Below are positions 9,872-19,232 of a stretch of DNA of 64,000 nucleotides, piece after piece. Positions within the stretch are counted from its first letter, which is position 1. Each line of letters begins with the position of its first letter. The position numbers were made by a program, and so were the translations under genes. The notes under the pieces are model-generated. The model saw nothing but the letters and a program-made list of their open reading frames with translations, ran no database searches and was not told the origin of the DNA. The DNA is from CAVQBP01 sp963782475. Its GTDB lineage: Bacteria > Bacteroidota > Ignavibacteria > Ignavibacteriales > Ignavibacteriaceae. Location: positions 682,001 to 746,000 of the forward strand of contig CAWAJW010000012.1 of assembly GCA_963782475.1 (NCBI GenBank). The letters are read 5' to 3'.

Positions 9872-10402
9872 TTATTTACCATCAGATTTCTGAAAAACTA
9901 AAGCCTCAGAATTAATGCAGTATCTTTTATATGTAGGAGCCGGGCCGTCATCAAAAACATGTCCTAAATGACCGCCGCATCTGCTGCACAAAACTTCTAC
10001 TCTATCCATTCCCATACTATTATCTTCAACCAGCACAACGCTGTTAGGTGAATATGGTTTCCAAAAGCTTGGCCAGCCGGTGCCGGAATTATATTTCGCA
10101 TCGGAGCCAAAAAGTATTTGTCCGCAGCCTGCACATTTGTAAACTCCTGTTTCATGATTGTCAAGATATTTACCGGTAAAAGGCAGTTCGGTTCCTTTTT
10201 CCCGAAGTATATAATATTGTGAAGAAGTGAGTATCCTTTTCCATTCGGAATCAGATTTTTTTACAGTAAAGGCTGTAGTATCTGTATTATTTTCTTTAAT
10301 CTTTTTACTTGTAAATGTATCCGAATTTATATTTTTGCACGAAGCGGCGACTATTACAAAAAATGAGAACAACAATATAATTACGACCAAACTTATTTTC
10401 AT
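9872..10402 (-). CDS. msrB: Peptide-methionine (R)-S-oxide reductase, lipoprotein-anchored
   Basis: Repairs oxidised methionine (R-sulfoxide) in proteins. Protein of 176 aa with an N-terminal signal ending VAASC, a lipobox, so it is predicted to be exported and membrane-anchored. The MsrB domain begins near residue 50 (SEWKRILTSSQYYILREKGTE). It carries two zinc CxxC pairs (CAGC and CSRC), the GTGWPSFW motif, HLGHVFDDGP, and the catalytic Cys in RYCINS. Standalone gene. An exported MsrB would protect envelope proteins such as the large cytochromes encoded later in the window, but that link is inference. Confidence 0.95.
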   Translation of the reverse strand: MKISLVVIILLFSFFVIVAASCKNINSDTFTSKKIKENNTDTTAFTVKKSDSEWKRILTSSQYYILREKGTELPFTGKYLDNHETGVYKCAGCGQILFGSDAKYNSGTGWPSFWKPYSPNSVVLVEDNSMGMDRVEVLCSRCGGHLGHVFDDGPAPTYKRYCINSEALVFQKSDGK

Positions 10403-10807
10403 TTCTTTAACCTTATCTTTCTTCTAATATTTCAAAAATATTTAGTAAAAAAATAAGAAAAGCAACACAGAATTTTATCCCGAATTTCTTTCAAAATTAT
10501 TAAATATTTATCACGTAAAAATTAATTCCATTTAAATAATGATATTAGTTTTTACTGAAAAATCAACCAGTGCAGAGTGTAAAATTATCAAATTAAATTA
10601 ATGTCGAAAATGCGGATGAATTTTAGTAAAGATCGCTCCAATTAAGCCGTGTTCTTATAACATAGTAAAAGATGCGATTCTGCCATTAACAAGAAAGATC
10701 AATTGCCCAAATAGTAATTCATGGCATCCAGCCTTATCTTCTAATCGGCCAGCATATTATAAATAATAATTTACAACTGATAAAGAATTTTATTTGAGAC
10801 AGCTGAA
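10403..10807. other. Intergenic region, possible decayed coding fragment
   Basis: This 405-bp gap separates msrB from the end of the sulfur operon. A plus-strand frame stays open for roughly 50 codons around 10620-10770 without a convincing start, ribosome site or recognisable product. I see no terminator hairpin and no RNA gene. It may be the relic of a gene. Confidence 0.3.
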
Positions 10808-11695
10808 TTATTTTTCAATTGGAACGCCAACCAGGTTTCCCCATTCCGTCCAGCTTCCATCGTAATTACGGACCTTAGGGTATCCTAATAAATTCTTTAG
10901 AACAAACCATGTATGACTGCTTCTCTCGCCGATTCTGCAATATGCAATTATTTCTTCATTAGAAGATAATCCATTCTCCTTTTCATAAATATTTTTTAAT
11001 TCATCAGCCGATTTAAAAGTACCGTCATCGGGATTAATTGCTTTTGCCCACGGTATATTCTGTGCTCCGGGGATATGCCCGCCGCGTAATGCACCTTCGT
11101 TGGGATAATCAGGCATATGAAGTCTTTCGCCTGAATATTCTTGAGGGCTGCGAACATCTACAAGATGCTTTCGGCTTCTAACATGTTCTAAAACATTTTC
11201 TCTAAAAGCACGTATTTTAAAATCATCCCTTTCAGGAGCTTCGTAATTAGTTTTCGGGTATTTAGGAATTTCTTTTGTTAATTCTCTCTCTTCTTTTTCC
11301 CATTTTAAACGTCCGCCGTCCATTATTTTTGCACTTCTATGATGGAAAAGTTTAAAGACCCAATATGCATAACAAGCCCACCAATTATTTTTATCTCCGT
11401 AGAAAACGACAGTTGTATCTGGTGTTATTCCGATTTTAGACATTAACTTTTCGAATTGTTTCTTATCGAGATAATCCCGCCTAAGCTGGTCATTTAAATC
11501 TTTTTCCCAATCAACCTGGACAGCACCAGCGATATGCCCGGAGGGATAAAGCAGAAGATCCTCGTTGGATTCAATAATTCTTACATTAGCATCCTTCAAA
11601 TGAGAAGCAACCCAATCGGTTGAAACCAAAACATCAGGGTTTGCATAACCTCTTTCTTCTATCTCACTGATTTTTATATCTCCTAATTCGTTCAT
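10808..11695 (-). CDS. Thiosulfate/3-mercaptopyruvate-type sulfurtransferase
   Basis: Two-domain rhodanese of about 295 aa. The N-terminal domain (VLVSTDWVASHL to VVFYGDKNNWWACYAYW) is the inactive half. The C-terminal domain carries the catalytic Cys in the loop AYCRIGERSSHTWF, of the CRIGER type found in actinobacterial CysA2-like enzymes. I use the ATG at 11695, preceded by AAGGAGA at 11701-11707, rather than the longer frame reaching 11755, which would overlap the thioredoxin gene. It is the last gene of the sulfur operon, 40 bp after the thioredoxin. It likely supplies persulfide sulfur to the MoeZ-type activating enzyme encoded two genes upstream. Confidence 0.9.
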   Translation of the reverse strand: MNELGDIKISEIEERGYANPDVLVSTDWVASHLKDANVRIIESNEDLLLYPSGHIAGAVQVDWEKDLNDQLRRDYLDKKQFEKLMSKIGITPDTTVVFYGDKNNWWACYAYWVFKLFHHRSAKIMDGGRLKWEKEERELTKEIPKYPKTNYEAPERDDFKIRAFRENVLEHVRSRKHLVDVRSPQEYSGERLHMPDYPNEGALRGGHIPGAQNIPWAKAINPDDGTFKSADELKNIYEKENGLSSNEEIIAYCRIGERSSHTWFVLKNLLGYPKVRNYDGSWTEWGNLVGVPIEK

Positions 11696-11735
11696 TTTAT
11701 TCTCCTTTTTATCATAAGCATAATATTTCTTATAA

Positions 11736-12143
11736 TTATTTACGATTATTTCCAATTTCTTTAAGCTGTTCTTTCAATATTTTACCGGCAGTGAAGCCGC
11801 TATTTATATAGTTGATTTTCTTTTCAGGGTTTAAAACTACAGTAGAGGGAACGGTTTTGATATTCAGATGTTTTGATATTTTCAATTCTTTTATTGCATT
11901 TAATGAAATAAAATTAAATTCATTTCCTTCATCTCTTAATTTAAGGATTGCCGGTTTTTGAACACTATTACATTGAGCACATTGTTCGGTCCAGAAATAT
12001 AAAATGGTCGGCAGAGCCGGGTTCAGATCATTAATCTCAAATGGTAAAGAACTGCTTGAGATTATTTTTGATGAATAAAGCTTTCTTACCAAAAAGTAAG
12101 ATAGAACAAGAAAAAAACTCAGGGCAATAATCCTTTCAAGCAT
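11736..12143 (-). CDS. Membrane-anchored thioredoxin-like protein
   Basis: Protein of 135 aa with an N-terminal transmembrane anchor (LERIIALSFFLVLSYFLV) and a thioredoxin fold. The redox site is CAQC in FWTEQCAQCNSVQKP; the cis-Pro segment reads KTVPSTVV. The start overlaps the end of the DUF4395 gene. The sulfurtransferase / thioredoxin / DUF4395 order is the same set as mycobacterial CysA2-ThiX-Rv0817c. A reductant role for the sulfurtransferase persulfide or for a membrane DUF4395 partner is likely; direct evidence is only the gene order. Confidence 0.85.
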   Translation of the reverse strand: MLERIIALSFFLVLSYFLVRKLYSSKIISSSSLPFEINDLNPALPTILYFWTEQCAQCNSVQKPAILKLRDEGNEFNFISLNAIKELKISKHLNIKTVPSTVVLNPEKKINYINSGFTAGKILKEQLKEIGNNRK

Positions 12144-12594
12144 TTTTATTCTCCGTTAACGATGTAGAAAACTTAATCTTTTGAATCTGGAAATAAAGAA
12201 AGCAGCCGGCGCAGAAATCAAGAGTTAAATTTACAAATGCAAGAGAGATAACAATAAATGAAACTGCCCATCCAATGAAAGTTAACCCCGAATATTGAAG
12301 TAAAATAAAAGATAATAAAAGAAATATTCCTCCCATTCCCTGTGCAAATTGATGCGGTGCTTTGCTTTCAGAAGAGATATTCTGATTTAAGATTTTTAAG
12401 GGTTTTACAATATTTTTATAAGTTAATTTAAATAAACCGGTTCCAGGGATTAAAGTGTCTATTAATAAAACTGCTCCGGTAATAGCAACCAGCCAATGTA
12501 CATTTAACAGAAATGCTAAACTTGTAAATACTACAATGCAACCCTGGTTAAACTTTAAAGATGTTTTATCGATCTTTTCGATTTTATTGTTCAT
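12136..12594 (-). CDS. DUF4395 integral membrane protein
   Basis: About 152 aa with four hydrophobic segments. It has the DUF4395 hallmarks FNQG near the N-terminus and DFCAGCFLYF near the C-terminus, so a CxxC pair sits at a membrane edge. Start chosen at 12594 because AGGTGA lies just upstream; the frame extends to 12612. It overlaps the thioredoxin gene by 8 bp. Function in the family is not established. Repeated linkage to thioredoxin and sulfurtransferase genes suggests transfer of sulfur or reducing equivalents across the membrane. Confidence 0.85.
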   Translation of the reverse strand: MNNKIEKIDKTSLKFNQGCIVVFTSLAFLLNVHWLVAITGAVLLIDTLIPGTGLFKLTYKNIVKPLKILNQNISSESKAPHQFAQGMGGIFLLLSFILLQYSGLTFIGWAVSFIVISLAFVNLTLDFCAGCFLYFQIQKIKFSTSLTENKNA

Positions 12595-12650
12595 GATTTC
12601 ACCTAATAACAATTTATTTTTGTTTTTATACTACTTACATTTATAATTTT

Positions 12651-14103
12651 TTAGTAAACAGGCATATCTCTGTCAATTTTTTGTGCCCATGCATTTATAC
12701 CGCCAGCCAGGTTCTTTACTTTCTTGAAACCCGAAATTTTTAAAAATTCTACTGCTTGTGCGCTTCTACTTCCCATTTTACAATGAACAACAATTTCTTT
12801 TGAAGAATCAAGTTCATTGATCCGCTCAGGTAAATCATTAAGCGGGATAAGGTATCCATTTAAATTGCTTATTTCATATTCATGAGGTTCGCGCACATCA
12901 AGAATAAAGATATCCTCATTATTATCCAGCTTTTCTTTTAACTCTCTAACTGAAATAACATCATGAATGCTAAGTTCATCATTACCGGAAATACCGCAGA
13001 ATTCTTCATAATCAATTAATTCATGAATAGTAGGATTTACTCCGCAAATGGGGCAATCAGGGTTTTTGTGAAGATTGAGTTCACGGAATTTCAGCTTCAA
13101 TGCATCAAATAGCAGTAACCTGCCGATGAGCGGATCGCCTTCCCCGATAATTAATTTAATTGCTTCAAGCGCTTGAAGCGAACCAATTATACCGGGAAGA
13201 ACTCCAATTACTCCTCCTTCGGCACAGCTTGGTACCAATCCGGGAGGCGGGGGAGCAGGGTATAAACATCTGTAGCATGGACCCAGCTTTGGATCAAATA
13301 CGGTAACCTGCCCTTCAAACCTAAATATACTTCCGTAAACATATGGTTTTCCCAAAAGCACACATGCATCATTTACCAGGTACCGCGTAGGGAAATTATC
13401 AGTACCGTCAACAACAAGATCATACTCCGAGATAATTTCAATTGCATTTTCCGAAGTCAGCTCTTGTCTCATATGCCGCAACTTCAACATTAGGATTTAT
13501 TTTATTGATTTTCTCTTTTGCTGATTCAAGTTTTGATTTTCCTACATCGTTTGTGTGGTGTAAAAGCTGGCGCTGGAGATTCGTTTTATCTACAACGTCA
13601 AAGTCAACAATACCTAATGTTCCTACACCTGCCGCAGAAAGATACATTCCCAGAGGAGAACCTAGTCCGCCTGCGCCAATCATTAAAATCTTTGCTTCTT
13701 TCAGTTTCTTTTGACCTTTCATTCCAACTTCAGGCATTATTAAATGTCTGCTGTACCTGAGAATCTCTTCGTTAGAAAGTTTTGTTTCACGAACAGATTT
13801 TTCAATCTTAATTTCTTCCAAAACATCAATCCCGCCTGCAATCGAAGGAATTATACTGACAATATCAGTTTCATTTAAAGCCGTATTACTTTTCTGAAGG
13901 TATCTTATATCCTCATCGTTAACATAAATATTTACATAACTCCTTAACTCGCCATTTTCATCATAAAGATGTTTTCTCAGCTGGGAATATTTTTTTGTTA
14001 ATTCATCAAGAATTTCACCGGCAGAATTTCCATCGATTTCAACAGTATCTTTTTTGTCTGTATATTGCCTAAGCGGAGTAGGTATCATTACTTTTATACT
14101 CAT
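12651..14103 (-). CDS. moeZ: Fused sulfur carrier (CysO/MoaD-like) - MoeZ E1 - rhodanese (frameshifted)
   Basis: About 483 aa with three parts. Residues 1-91 are a ubiquitin-like carrier ending SIIPSIAGG, the di-glycine normally found at a free C-terminus. Residues about 109-350 are a ThiF/MoeB adenylyltransferase (SNEEILRYSRHLIMPEVG, ATP loop IGAGGLGSP, zinc pairs CYRC and CPIC, VDGTDNFPTRY). The C-terminal rhodanese has Cys in HCKMGSRSAQ. One extra base near 13463-13465 interrupts ETR/LTSENAIEI; the two frames otherwise abut exactly. E1 and rhodanese would adenylate and then thiocarboxylate the carrier glycine. Here the carrier is in cis, so its C-terminus must be freed by proteolysis, or the domain acts on another carrier. 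The JAMM protease gene is 42 bp upstream. Confidence 0.85.
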
Positions 14104-14145
14104 TTTAATTACTCCTTTTATAAATCATAAATTTATTTTTAAATT

Positions 14146-14565
14146 TTAAATAACATCAATTTCCAGTTCTTCAAAACCGGTTCTATCTTCCAGCAATCTC
14201 CATGAAGTCAAATTTCCGGCTTCCCCTTTTTGAACCGATACGATCATATAAATGAAATTCGGGAACGCATGTTCGGTATCGAATTGTGAAGGTATTGCCG
14301 GATGATCAGGGTGAGAATGATAAAAGCCCAAGAGCTCTAATTCTTTTTCGGATGCAATTCTTTCTGATTGCAGATACTGCTTTGGAGATATTAAATATCG
14401 TCTTTCTTTGTTATCGGAGCGTTCATTATTAAATTCCAATAATTCAGTTATGTTGAATGAGCCGCTTCCGGGTTTCCCGAAAATAGCACCGCAGCATTCG
14501 GCATTGTAAGTTTTTTCACCGTTTTTTTTAATTTGATTTAATAATTTTTTTTCTATTCTTACCAT
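14146..14565 (-). CDS. mec: JAMM/MPN+ metalloprotease, Mec-like
   Basis: Zinc protease of 139 aa. The JAMM motif is complete: a Glu near the N-terminus (NAECCGAIFG) and HSHPDHPAIPSQFD, which gives H-x-H-P-x7-S-x2-D. In mycobacteria the homologous Mec+ removes cysteine from the CysO carrier after CysM has attached it. It starts 7 bp after the cysM stop and is followed by the carrier-E1 fusion, the expected partners. An added role in cutting the fused carrier after its Gly-Gly is possible, by analogy with JAMM enzymes that mature carrier precursors; this is inference. Confidence 0.88.
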   Translation of the reverse strand: MVRIEKKLLNQIKKNGEKTYNAECCGAIFGKPGSGSFNITELLEFNNERSDNKERRYLISPKQYLQSERIASEKELELLGFYHSHPDHPAIPSQFDTEHAFPNFIYMIVSVQKGEAGNLTSWRLLEDRTGFEELEIDVI

Positions 14566-14572
14566 ATACTAA

Positions 14573-15584
14573 TTATTCCCAGATATTTTCACTTAAATAT
14601 TTAATACCTCCATCGGCAAAAATTGTAACAATTACTCCTGATTCAAGTTCTTCTGCAGCTTTTAATGAAGCCGCCATTGCAGCACCACTTGATATTCCGA
14701 CAAACAACCCTTCTTCCCTCGCAAGATGTTTTACCATTTTATAAGATTCTTCGGTTGAGACTTCCAACAACCGGTCATGCAAGGATTCATCATATATACC
14801 CGGGAATATTGGCTGTCGGCAGATGTTTTAAACCTTCCAATCCATGAAGAGGTGAGTCAGGCTGCATCTCTATGCATTTAATTCTTTGGTTTAATTCTTT
14901 TAGACGTTTAGATGTTCCGGTAAATGTCCCTGTGGTTCCTAATCCGCATACAAAGTGTGTAATGTTGCCTTCAGTTTGGTCCCAAATTTCACTTGCCGTT
15001 GTTTTATAATGTGCCAGCCAATTTGAAGGATTATTATACTGATCTGGATAAAAATATTTTTCCCTGTTGCTCTGATAAATTTCCTTAGCAACTCTTTGTG
15101 CTCCATCAGTGCCTTCAAGCGGATCAGTTAAGACTATTTCAGTACCATAAGCATTAAGAATCATTTTCCTTTCTTCGCTCGCATTTGCCGGCAAAGCAAG
15201 CTTTACTTTATAACCTTTTACTGCACCAATTAATGCATATGCTATACCGGTATTTCCGCTTGTAGCATCAAGAATGGTCTTATTATGATTAAGTAATCCG
15301 TTTTTCTCCCCCTCTAAGATCATATATAATGCGGCGCGATCTTTAATAGAACCGCCCGGATTAAACCATTCGGCTTTGGCAAATATGCTTACACGCGGTG
15401 AAATATTATCCGGCAGCCTTTTTATTTTTATTAAAGGAGTATTACCTATTCTATTTAAAATAGAAAATTTATCTTTGGGAGATTCTTTAACTTTTTCTTT
15501 AAAGGTATATTCACCGGCATTGGAATAAGATTTATCTAAATCTTTTAATGCGGAACCATCGTTTTTCAAATTTCCTATTCCCAT
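14573..15584 (-). CDS. cysM: CysM-type cysteine synthase (frameshifted)
   Basis: PLP-dependent beta-replacement enzyme of about 336 aa. It has IGNTPLIKI, the PLP lysine in NPGGSIKDRAA, SGNTGIAYA and GLGTTGTFTGTS. A false stop after ANIPGYI comes from one extra base in the run at 14799-14801; restoring it gives NIPGIYDESLHDRLLEV and the remaining C-terminus with GLFVGISSGAA. It is the first structural gene of the sulfur operon, 85 bp after the cysteine-rich leader ORF. Linkage to a carrier, E1 and JAMM protease suggests it uses thiocarboxylated carrier as sulfur donor (O-phosphoserine sulfhydrylase type), not free sulfide alone. The acceptor (O-phosphoserine or O-acetylserine) cannot be fixed from sequence. 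Confidence 0.9.
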
Positions 15585-15604
15585 ACATTTTCAAAATAGT
15601 TTAA

Positions 15605-15644
15605 AATTAAAAACCCGCTGTCAATTTTTATCGGCAGCGGGTTT
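15605..15644 (-). terminator. Intrinsic terminator in the cysM leader (attenuator)
   Basis: On the minus strand AAACCCGCTG (15644-15635) pairs perfectly with CAGCGGGTTT (15620-15611) around a 14-nt loop, followed by TTAATTTTAA. It lies between the leader ORF stop and the cysM start, so it would end transcription before the operon. Such a strong stem directly ahead of a first gene is the expected attenuator terminator. Confidence 0.85.
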
Positions 15645-15695
15645 TTTAAATTAGTTATTTATATTTAGCTATATACGGATCAATTTCCCTCTGCC
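15633..15695 (-). promoter_or_regulatory. Predicted antiterminator pairing
   Basis: Minus-strand segment A, GGCAGAGGG (15695-15687), lies just after the last Cys codon. It can pair with segment B, CCCGCTGCC (15641-15633), the 5' arm of the terminator: eight of nine positions pair, with one A-G mismatch. A:B and the terminator stem are mutually exclusive. A ribosome paused early in the Cys codons leaves A free (read-through). A ribosome translating onward masks A (termination). Seen: the complementarity. Inferred: the mechanism. Confidence 0.65.
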
Positions 15696-15773
15696 ATTGC
15701 ATGCAGTACAACAACAAATGCAACAACATTTACAGAAGCATTTGTTAGTAGTGAAATCTTTCCGTATTGTCAT
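15669..15773 (-). CDS. Polycysteine leader peptide (34 aa)
   Basis: ATG at 15773 to TAG at 15669. Codons 12-25 hold nine cysteines in 14 codons (CFCKCCCICCCTAC). A ribosome site AAGGAA lies at 15788-15783. It ends 27 bp before the terminator stem and 84 bp before cysM. By analogy with trp/his leaders and with polycysteine ORFs reported as cysteine-responsive attenuators in mycobacteria, translation of this ORF should sense charged tRNA-Cys and control the operon. A metallothionein-like functional peptide is the main alternative, but its position and the overlap with the antiterminator favour a regulatory leader. Confidence 0.82.
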   Translation of the reverse strand: MTIRKDFTTNKCFCKCCCICCCTACNGRGKLIRI

Positions 15774-15800
15774 TTGAATAAATTCCTTACTAAAATTTCT

Positions 15801-15831
15801 TAAAACTATTTAATCTTAACAATAAAGTCAA
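15801..15831 (-). promoter_or_regulatory. Candidate promoter for the cysteine leader and operon
   Basis: Minus-strand TTGACT (15831-15826) and TAGTTTTA (15808-15801) are separated by 17 bp. The second box resembles the TAnnTTTG element of Bacteroidota. Transcription would start roughly 20 bp before the leader ATG. The same TTGACT-17-TATTTTTT layout occurs before efp. Confidence 0.5.
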
Positions 15832-15892
15832 GATTAATATAAGGGATTGTATTTTATATCATTACAATAAAGATCAGATATCATTTTCAACT

Positions 15893-18107
15893 TTACCTTG
15901 TTTTATTAATAATTTCTCCCGGTGTAGAATTTTTAGCAATTTCAACATCATATTTAACTTCACCTAATAAATTAGCCCATGAAAATTTTGATATATTACG
16001 TTTGTTTCCGCCATTATTGAATTTATCACCTAAATGGAGCAGCGGAATCTCATCAATATATTTACTTGTTACTGCAACCAATTTTTCCCAATAATCCAGA
16101 GCAAGCTCCAGGTGATGAATGCTTTCCGCTTTTTTATCTACTTTCCCGGAAATGCGGTAAAACTGCAATGCAGTTCCGCCCCGAAGCTTTTCACTAAAAT
16201 AAAGGCTGAGTAACGACCAGGATCTGATATCATCGATTTCATGCTTCAATGTCGGGTTATCTGTTTGGATATCTTTAATTAATATCTAAAGCTTTATCCC
16301 CGTTTTTTTCAAGTTCATCAGCTAACTGCAATGGAGTTGTTTTATTGGATTTTTTAAATTTTCCATTTACATAATCTACAACAGAAATAAGCTGATCATC
16401 TAAAGTAACTGTATGGATTATTTCATTAACCGATATAAAAGGAGATATACTATCATAATAACAGCCCATATTAGATGGATAACCGGCAAGGAAGCCCTCA
16501 GAGTATAAAGTAAAATCCCAGGATGCAGCATAAAACGAGGCAAGTTTAAGAGGCATTTGATCAGCTAATTTATGCGCTGCTATCAGTTTATCACCATAAT
16601 TAATATTATATCTTTGATTGAATGAATTTGCAAAAACATTATCTTTAGTTGACGGATCATATAGCAATCTTCCCCAAACCATATAAAATAACCATTGTCT
16701 TTGGAATCCGTATTTCCATGTAAGGTAGGGACCGGGTTTGATAATATATTCTTTTGCGGGGATATAACATTCAGAACCAATCTGGTATCCGCCTACATAA
16801 TTCTGGTGGTTTTGTTGAATAACATCCCTTATAAAATCGGGATCTCCCCAGCGAAGAATGAAAAAGTCTTCATTTCTCATTGTAAAAACCATCTTATAAT
16901 TTTTAGGTTCCGGATCCCAAAGAGAATGAGATCTCGAACCTCCATGAATATATTCTAGTTTAGGTGTTGCATGAGAGTGTGACCAATTAAATTTAACAGG
17001 CACCCAGACTTTTCCGAGTCTGTATGCATTATCTTCTAATGCTTTACGTGTTAATTCAGGAGCAGGGTGTGTATGAGCTCGCATTATAAATTCAATTTTA
17101 TGTTTTGCGCTGTCCATTGCATTAAAATATGTATCCACGATCCAATTTTGCCAGGTTTGTTCATCAACACCTTCCATCCGTTCATTTTGACTAACACCAA
17201 TTCCCGTGAGCTCAGGATATTCATTTATTAATTCAGTAACGCACTCCCTGTTATATTCCTGTACTAAATGTGAATAATCGCCTTTTCCATAATATTCTTT
17301 TCCCGCCATTTCCGGGAGGCAATATTCTGCAACTCCATGAGCTTTTGCAAATTCAGAGCTGACAAAAATATTCCAATCAATGATATAAGTCTTTATCCCA
17401 CGGTCTTTTGCCATATGAAACAAGCTGTGCCAAAAGTGTTGCCATTCTTTCATTTCCTGATCGGTAAAAGGAGATGCTTCAGGAAATTTTTTTAACTTAA
17501 TCATATATGGAAAAGGATGCAGGTTCCAAAGTGTAAGTGCATTAAACCTGTTTTCAGCCATTTGATCCAGGAATGCTTTCCAAAAATTCAAATCTTTGCA
17601 AGTGTTATAATGCAGCTGAAGACTTTCATGCCTGCGGTAAGAATCCCAGGGCAGATTAAATTTAATTGCCCGGAATGGAAATCTGGGATTAATGTTTTTT
17701 TCATCAATAGTTGAAATTGTTTTTCCCATCTGGAATTGTTCGGCTAAATCAAGTAAACCATACATTGCTCCTGTCTGATCTGAAGCTATAATAGATATTT
17801 TTTGGCCGGGAAGCCGCTTAATTGAAAATCCTTCCGGATTTGCAGCTTTATAGTAAGGTAATAGATCTTTAGCTTTACTTAATTTCTCATCGGTGATGAT
17901 TAAAATATCAGCTATGTCAGGATTATCGGTAGGTTTTATTGAAATTATTTTTTCTAATTTTTGGACTGCAAACTTCTGCTGTGGTATTGCATCTGAATAA
18001 TAGATTAAAATATTTTTAGAGATTGATATTTTTCGATTATTTATATTAAAACTTGAGATTAGTAGGATGAAAAAGAAGCAAGTTAAGTAGTAGAAGAACT
18101 TTTTCAT
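15893..18107 (-). CDS. Secreted glycoside-hydrolase-like protein, GH67/GH20-like architecture (frameshifted)
   Basis: About 737 aa after mending one extra base near 16277-16282, where the frame passes from KALDIN to KDIQTDNPTLKHEIDD. An N-terminal signal segment (FFYYLTCFFFILLISSFN) is followed by an alpha/beta domain with ATGAMYGLLDLAEQ-like sequence (residues about 50-135) as in alpha-glucuronidase and hexosaminidase N-terminal domains. Next comes a long (beta/alpha)8-like region with RFPFRAIKFNLPWDSYR and GIGVSQNERMEG, and a helical C-terminus. Periplasmic or surface breakdown of uronic-acid or amino-sugar glycans is plausible, but family and substrate are not certain. Standing alone behind the sulfur operon leader, it is probably transcribed separately. 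Confidence 0.6.
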
Positions 18108-18339
18108 AATATTCCGTTTTTTAGATTAGTTTATTTATTATAATAAACTTAAAAAAATATCATAAAAGATTACATTAAAATTTTAATTTATAGTATTAAA
18201 TTTTATTTTAAATATTATTAACAGGATTGAAATTCAATATAATTTTTAGCGGAGATCTTTAGCGGGGAATGATAATGCGATGCAGATTTACCGCATAGCA
18301 GCAAATAAAGTAAGAGAATATAATCGTTAATAGGAATTC

Positions 18340-18909
18340 TCAAATTTTTGTTAAATAACTTTCCAAAAAATAAAAAACAGTGATGATAGAGAAAAAATAT
18401 CCTAAAAGTGAGAACCAGATTTTTACTATTTTCTCGTTACTATTGCCTTCAACAAAGTATCCTGCGGCGATAATAAATATTACAAATAACACAATTATAT
18501 TTATCCATAAGCTGGCATCATAAAAACCTGTACTGCTTAAATTTTGAATGGCAATTAAAGTAATTAATCCCAACAAAGATATAATCATAGGCATATATCT
18601 TTCATACCAGGGAAACTTTTGAGAGTTAAGTTTAAATAAGCTAATAATATACTTAGCCAAAATTAATCCAATAGATGCGAATACTGCCAACACTAATCCA
18701 ATGGAAGAATGCATAAAAGGATCCCATGCAGGATGAGCAGCAGTAAGAATTGAATTTCCGAACAAATAAACAATCACCAGTAATAAACCAACTATTAATT
18801 GATTCCTGTTCTGTCTTCCCCATGATTCGTACGGATTAAAAAAATCTTTTACTGCTTTTATTAAAATATTTTCATGATGACTCTTTACGGATAATTCAGG
18901 CGCTTTCAT
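18340..18909 (-). CDS. Multi-pass membrane protein of unknown function
   Basis: Protein of 189 aa with about five hydrophobic helices (LIVGLLLVIVYLFG; VLAVFASIGLILA; MIISLLGLITLIAI; IIVLFVIFIIAAGYF; WFSLLGYFFSIITVFY). The N-terminal ~35 aa are polar and contain a NPYESWGRQNRNQ stretch. I do not recognise the family. Flanking gaps of 232 and 323 bp show no partner in the same operon. Confidence 0.6.
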   Translation of the reverse strand: MKAPELSVKSHHENILIKAVKDFFNPYESWGRQNRNQLIVGLLLVIVYLFGNSILTAAHPAWDPFMHSSIGLVLAVFASIGLILAKYIISLFKLNSQKFPWYERYMPMIISLLGLITLIAIQNLSSTGFYDASLWINIIVLFVIFIIAAGYFVEGNSNEKIVKIWFSLLGYFFSIITVFYFLESYLTKI

Positions 18910-19232
18910 ATTAACCTTCTATTTCAAATTATTTATATTATACTAAATTGTTCTTAAAAAATCCACATACATTTTTACCAGCCTGGAACCGATTTTGTTT
19001 CACGTAATTTACATTGAAAATTTTATTAGGTAACAATTTAATTTAAATTAAATATATTAAGAATAAGAATCAATATACTTTATTAATTACCCAATTAATT
19101 TTGGTTATAATTAATAAATTATATAATCTTTACTTTCACAAAAGTAACATCTAATCGGAACTATTGAAATAAATTTTAAATTAAATTAATCCCGGAGATA
19201 ATTATTAGTTTATCAAAACATTTATTGAAAGA
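18910..19232. other. AT-rich intergenic region
   Basis: This 323-bp stretch has no open frame of note, no RNA gene and no clear terminator. It contains poly-A/T tracts only. Promoter elements for the membrane-protein gene probably lie at its left end. Confidence 0.4.

Noticed and set aside
15669..15773. Cysteine-rich ORF as a metallothionein or toxin-like peptide
   Set aside because: Its position before a terminator and cysM, with an overlapping antiterminator, favours a leader peptide; the alternative stays open but is less likely.
15584..15892. T-box or SAM riboswitch ahead of cysM
   Set aside because: I see no T-box sequence or riboswitch core; the Cys-codon ORF explains the regulation better.
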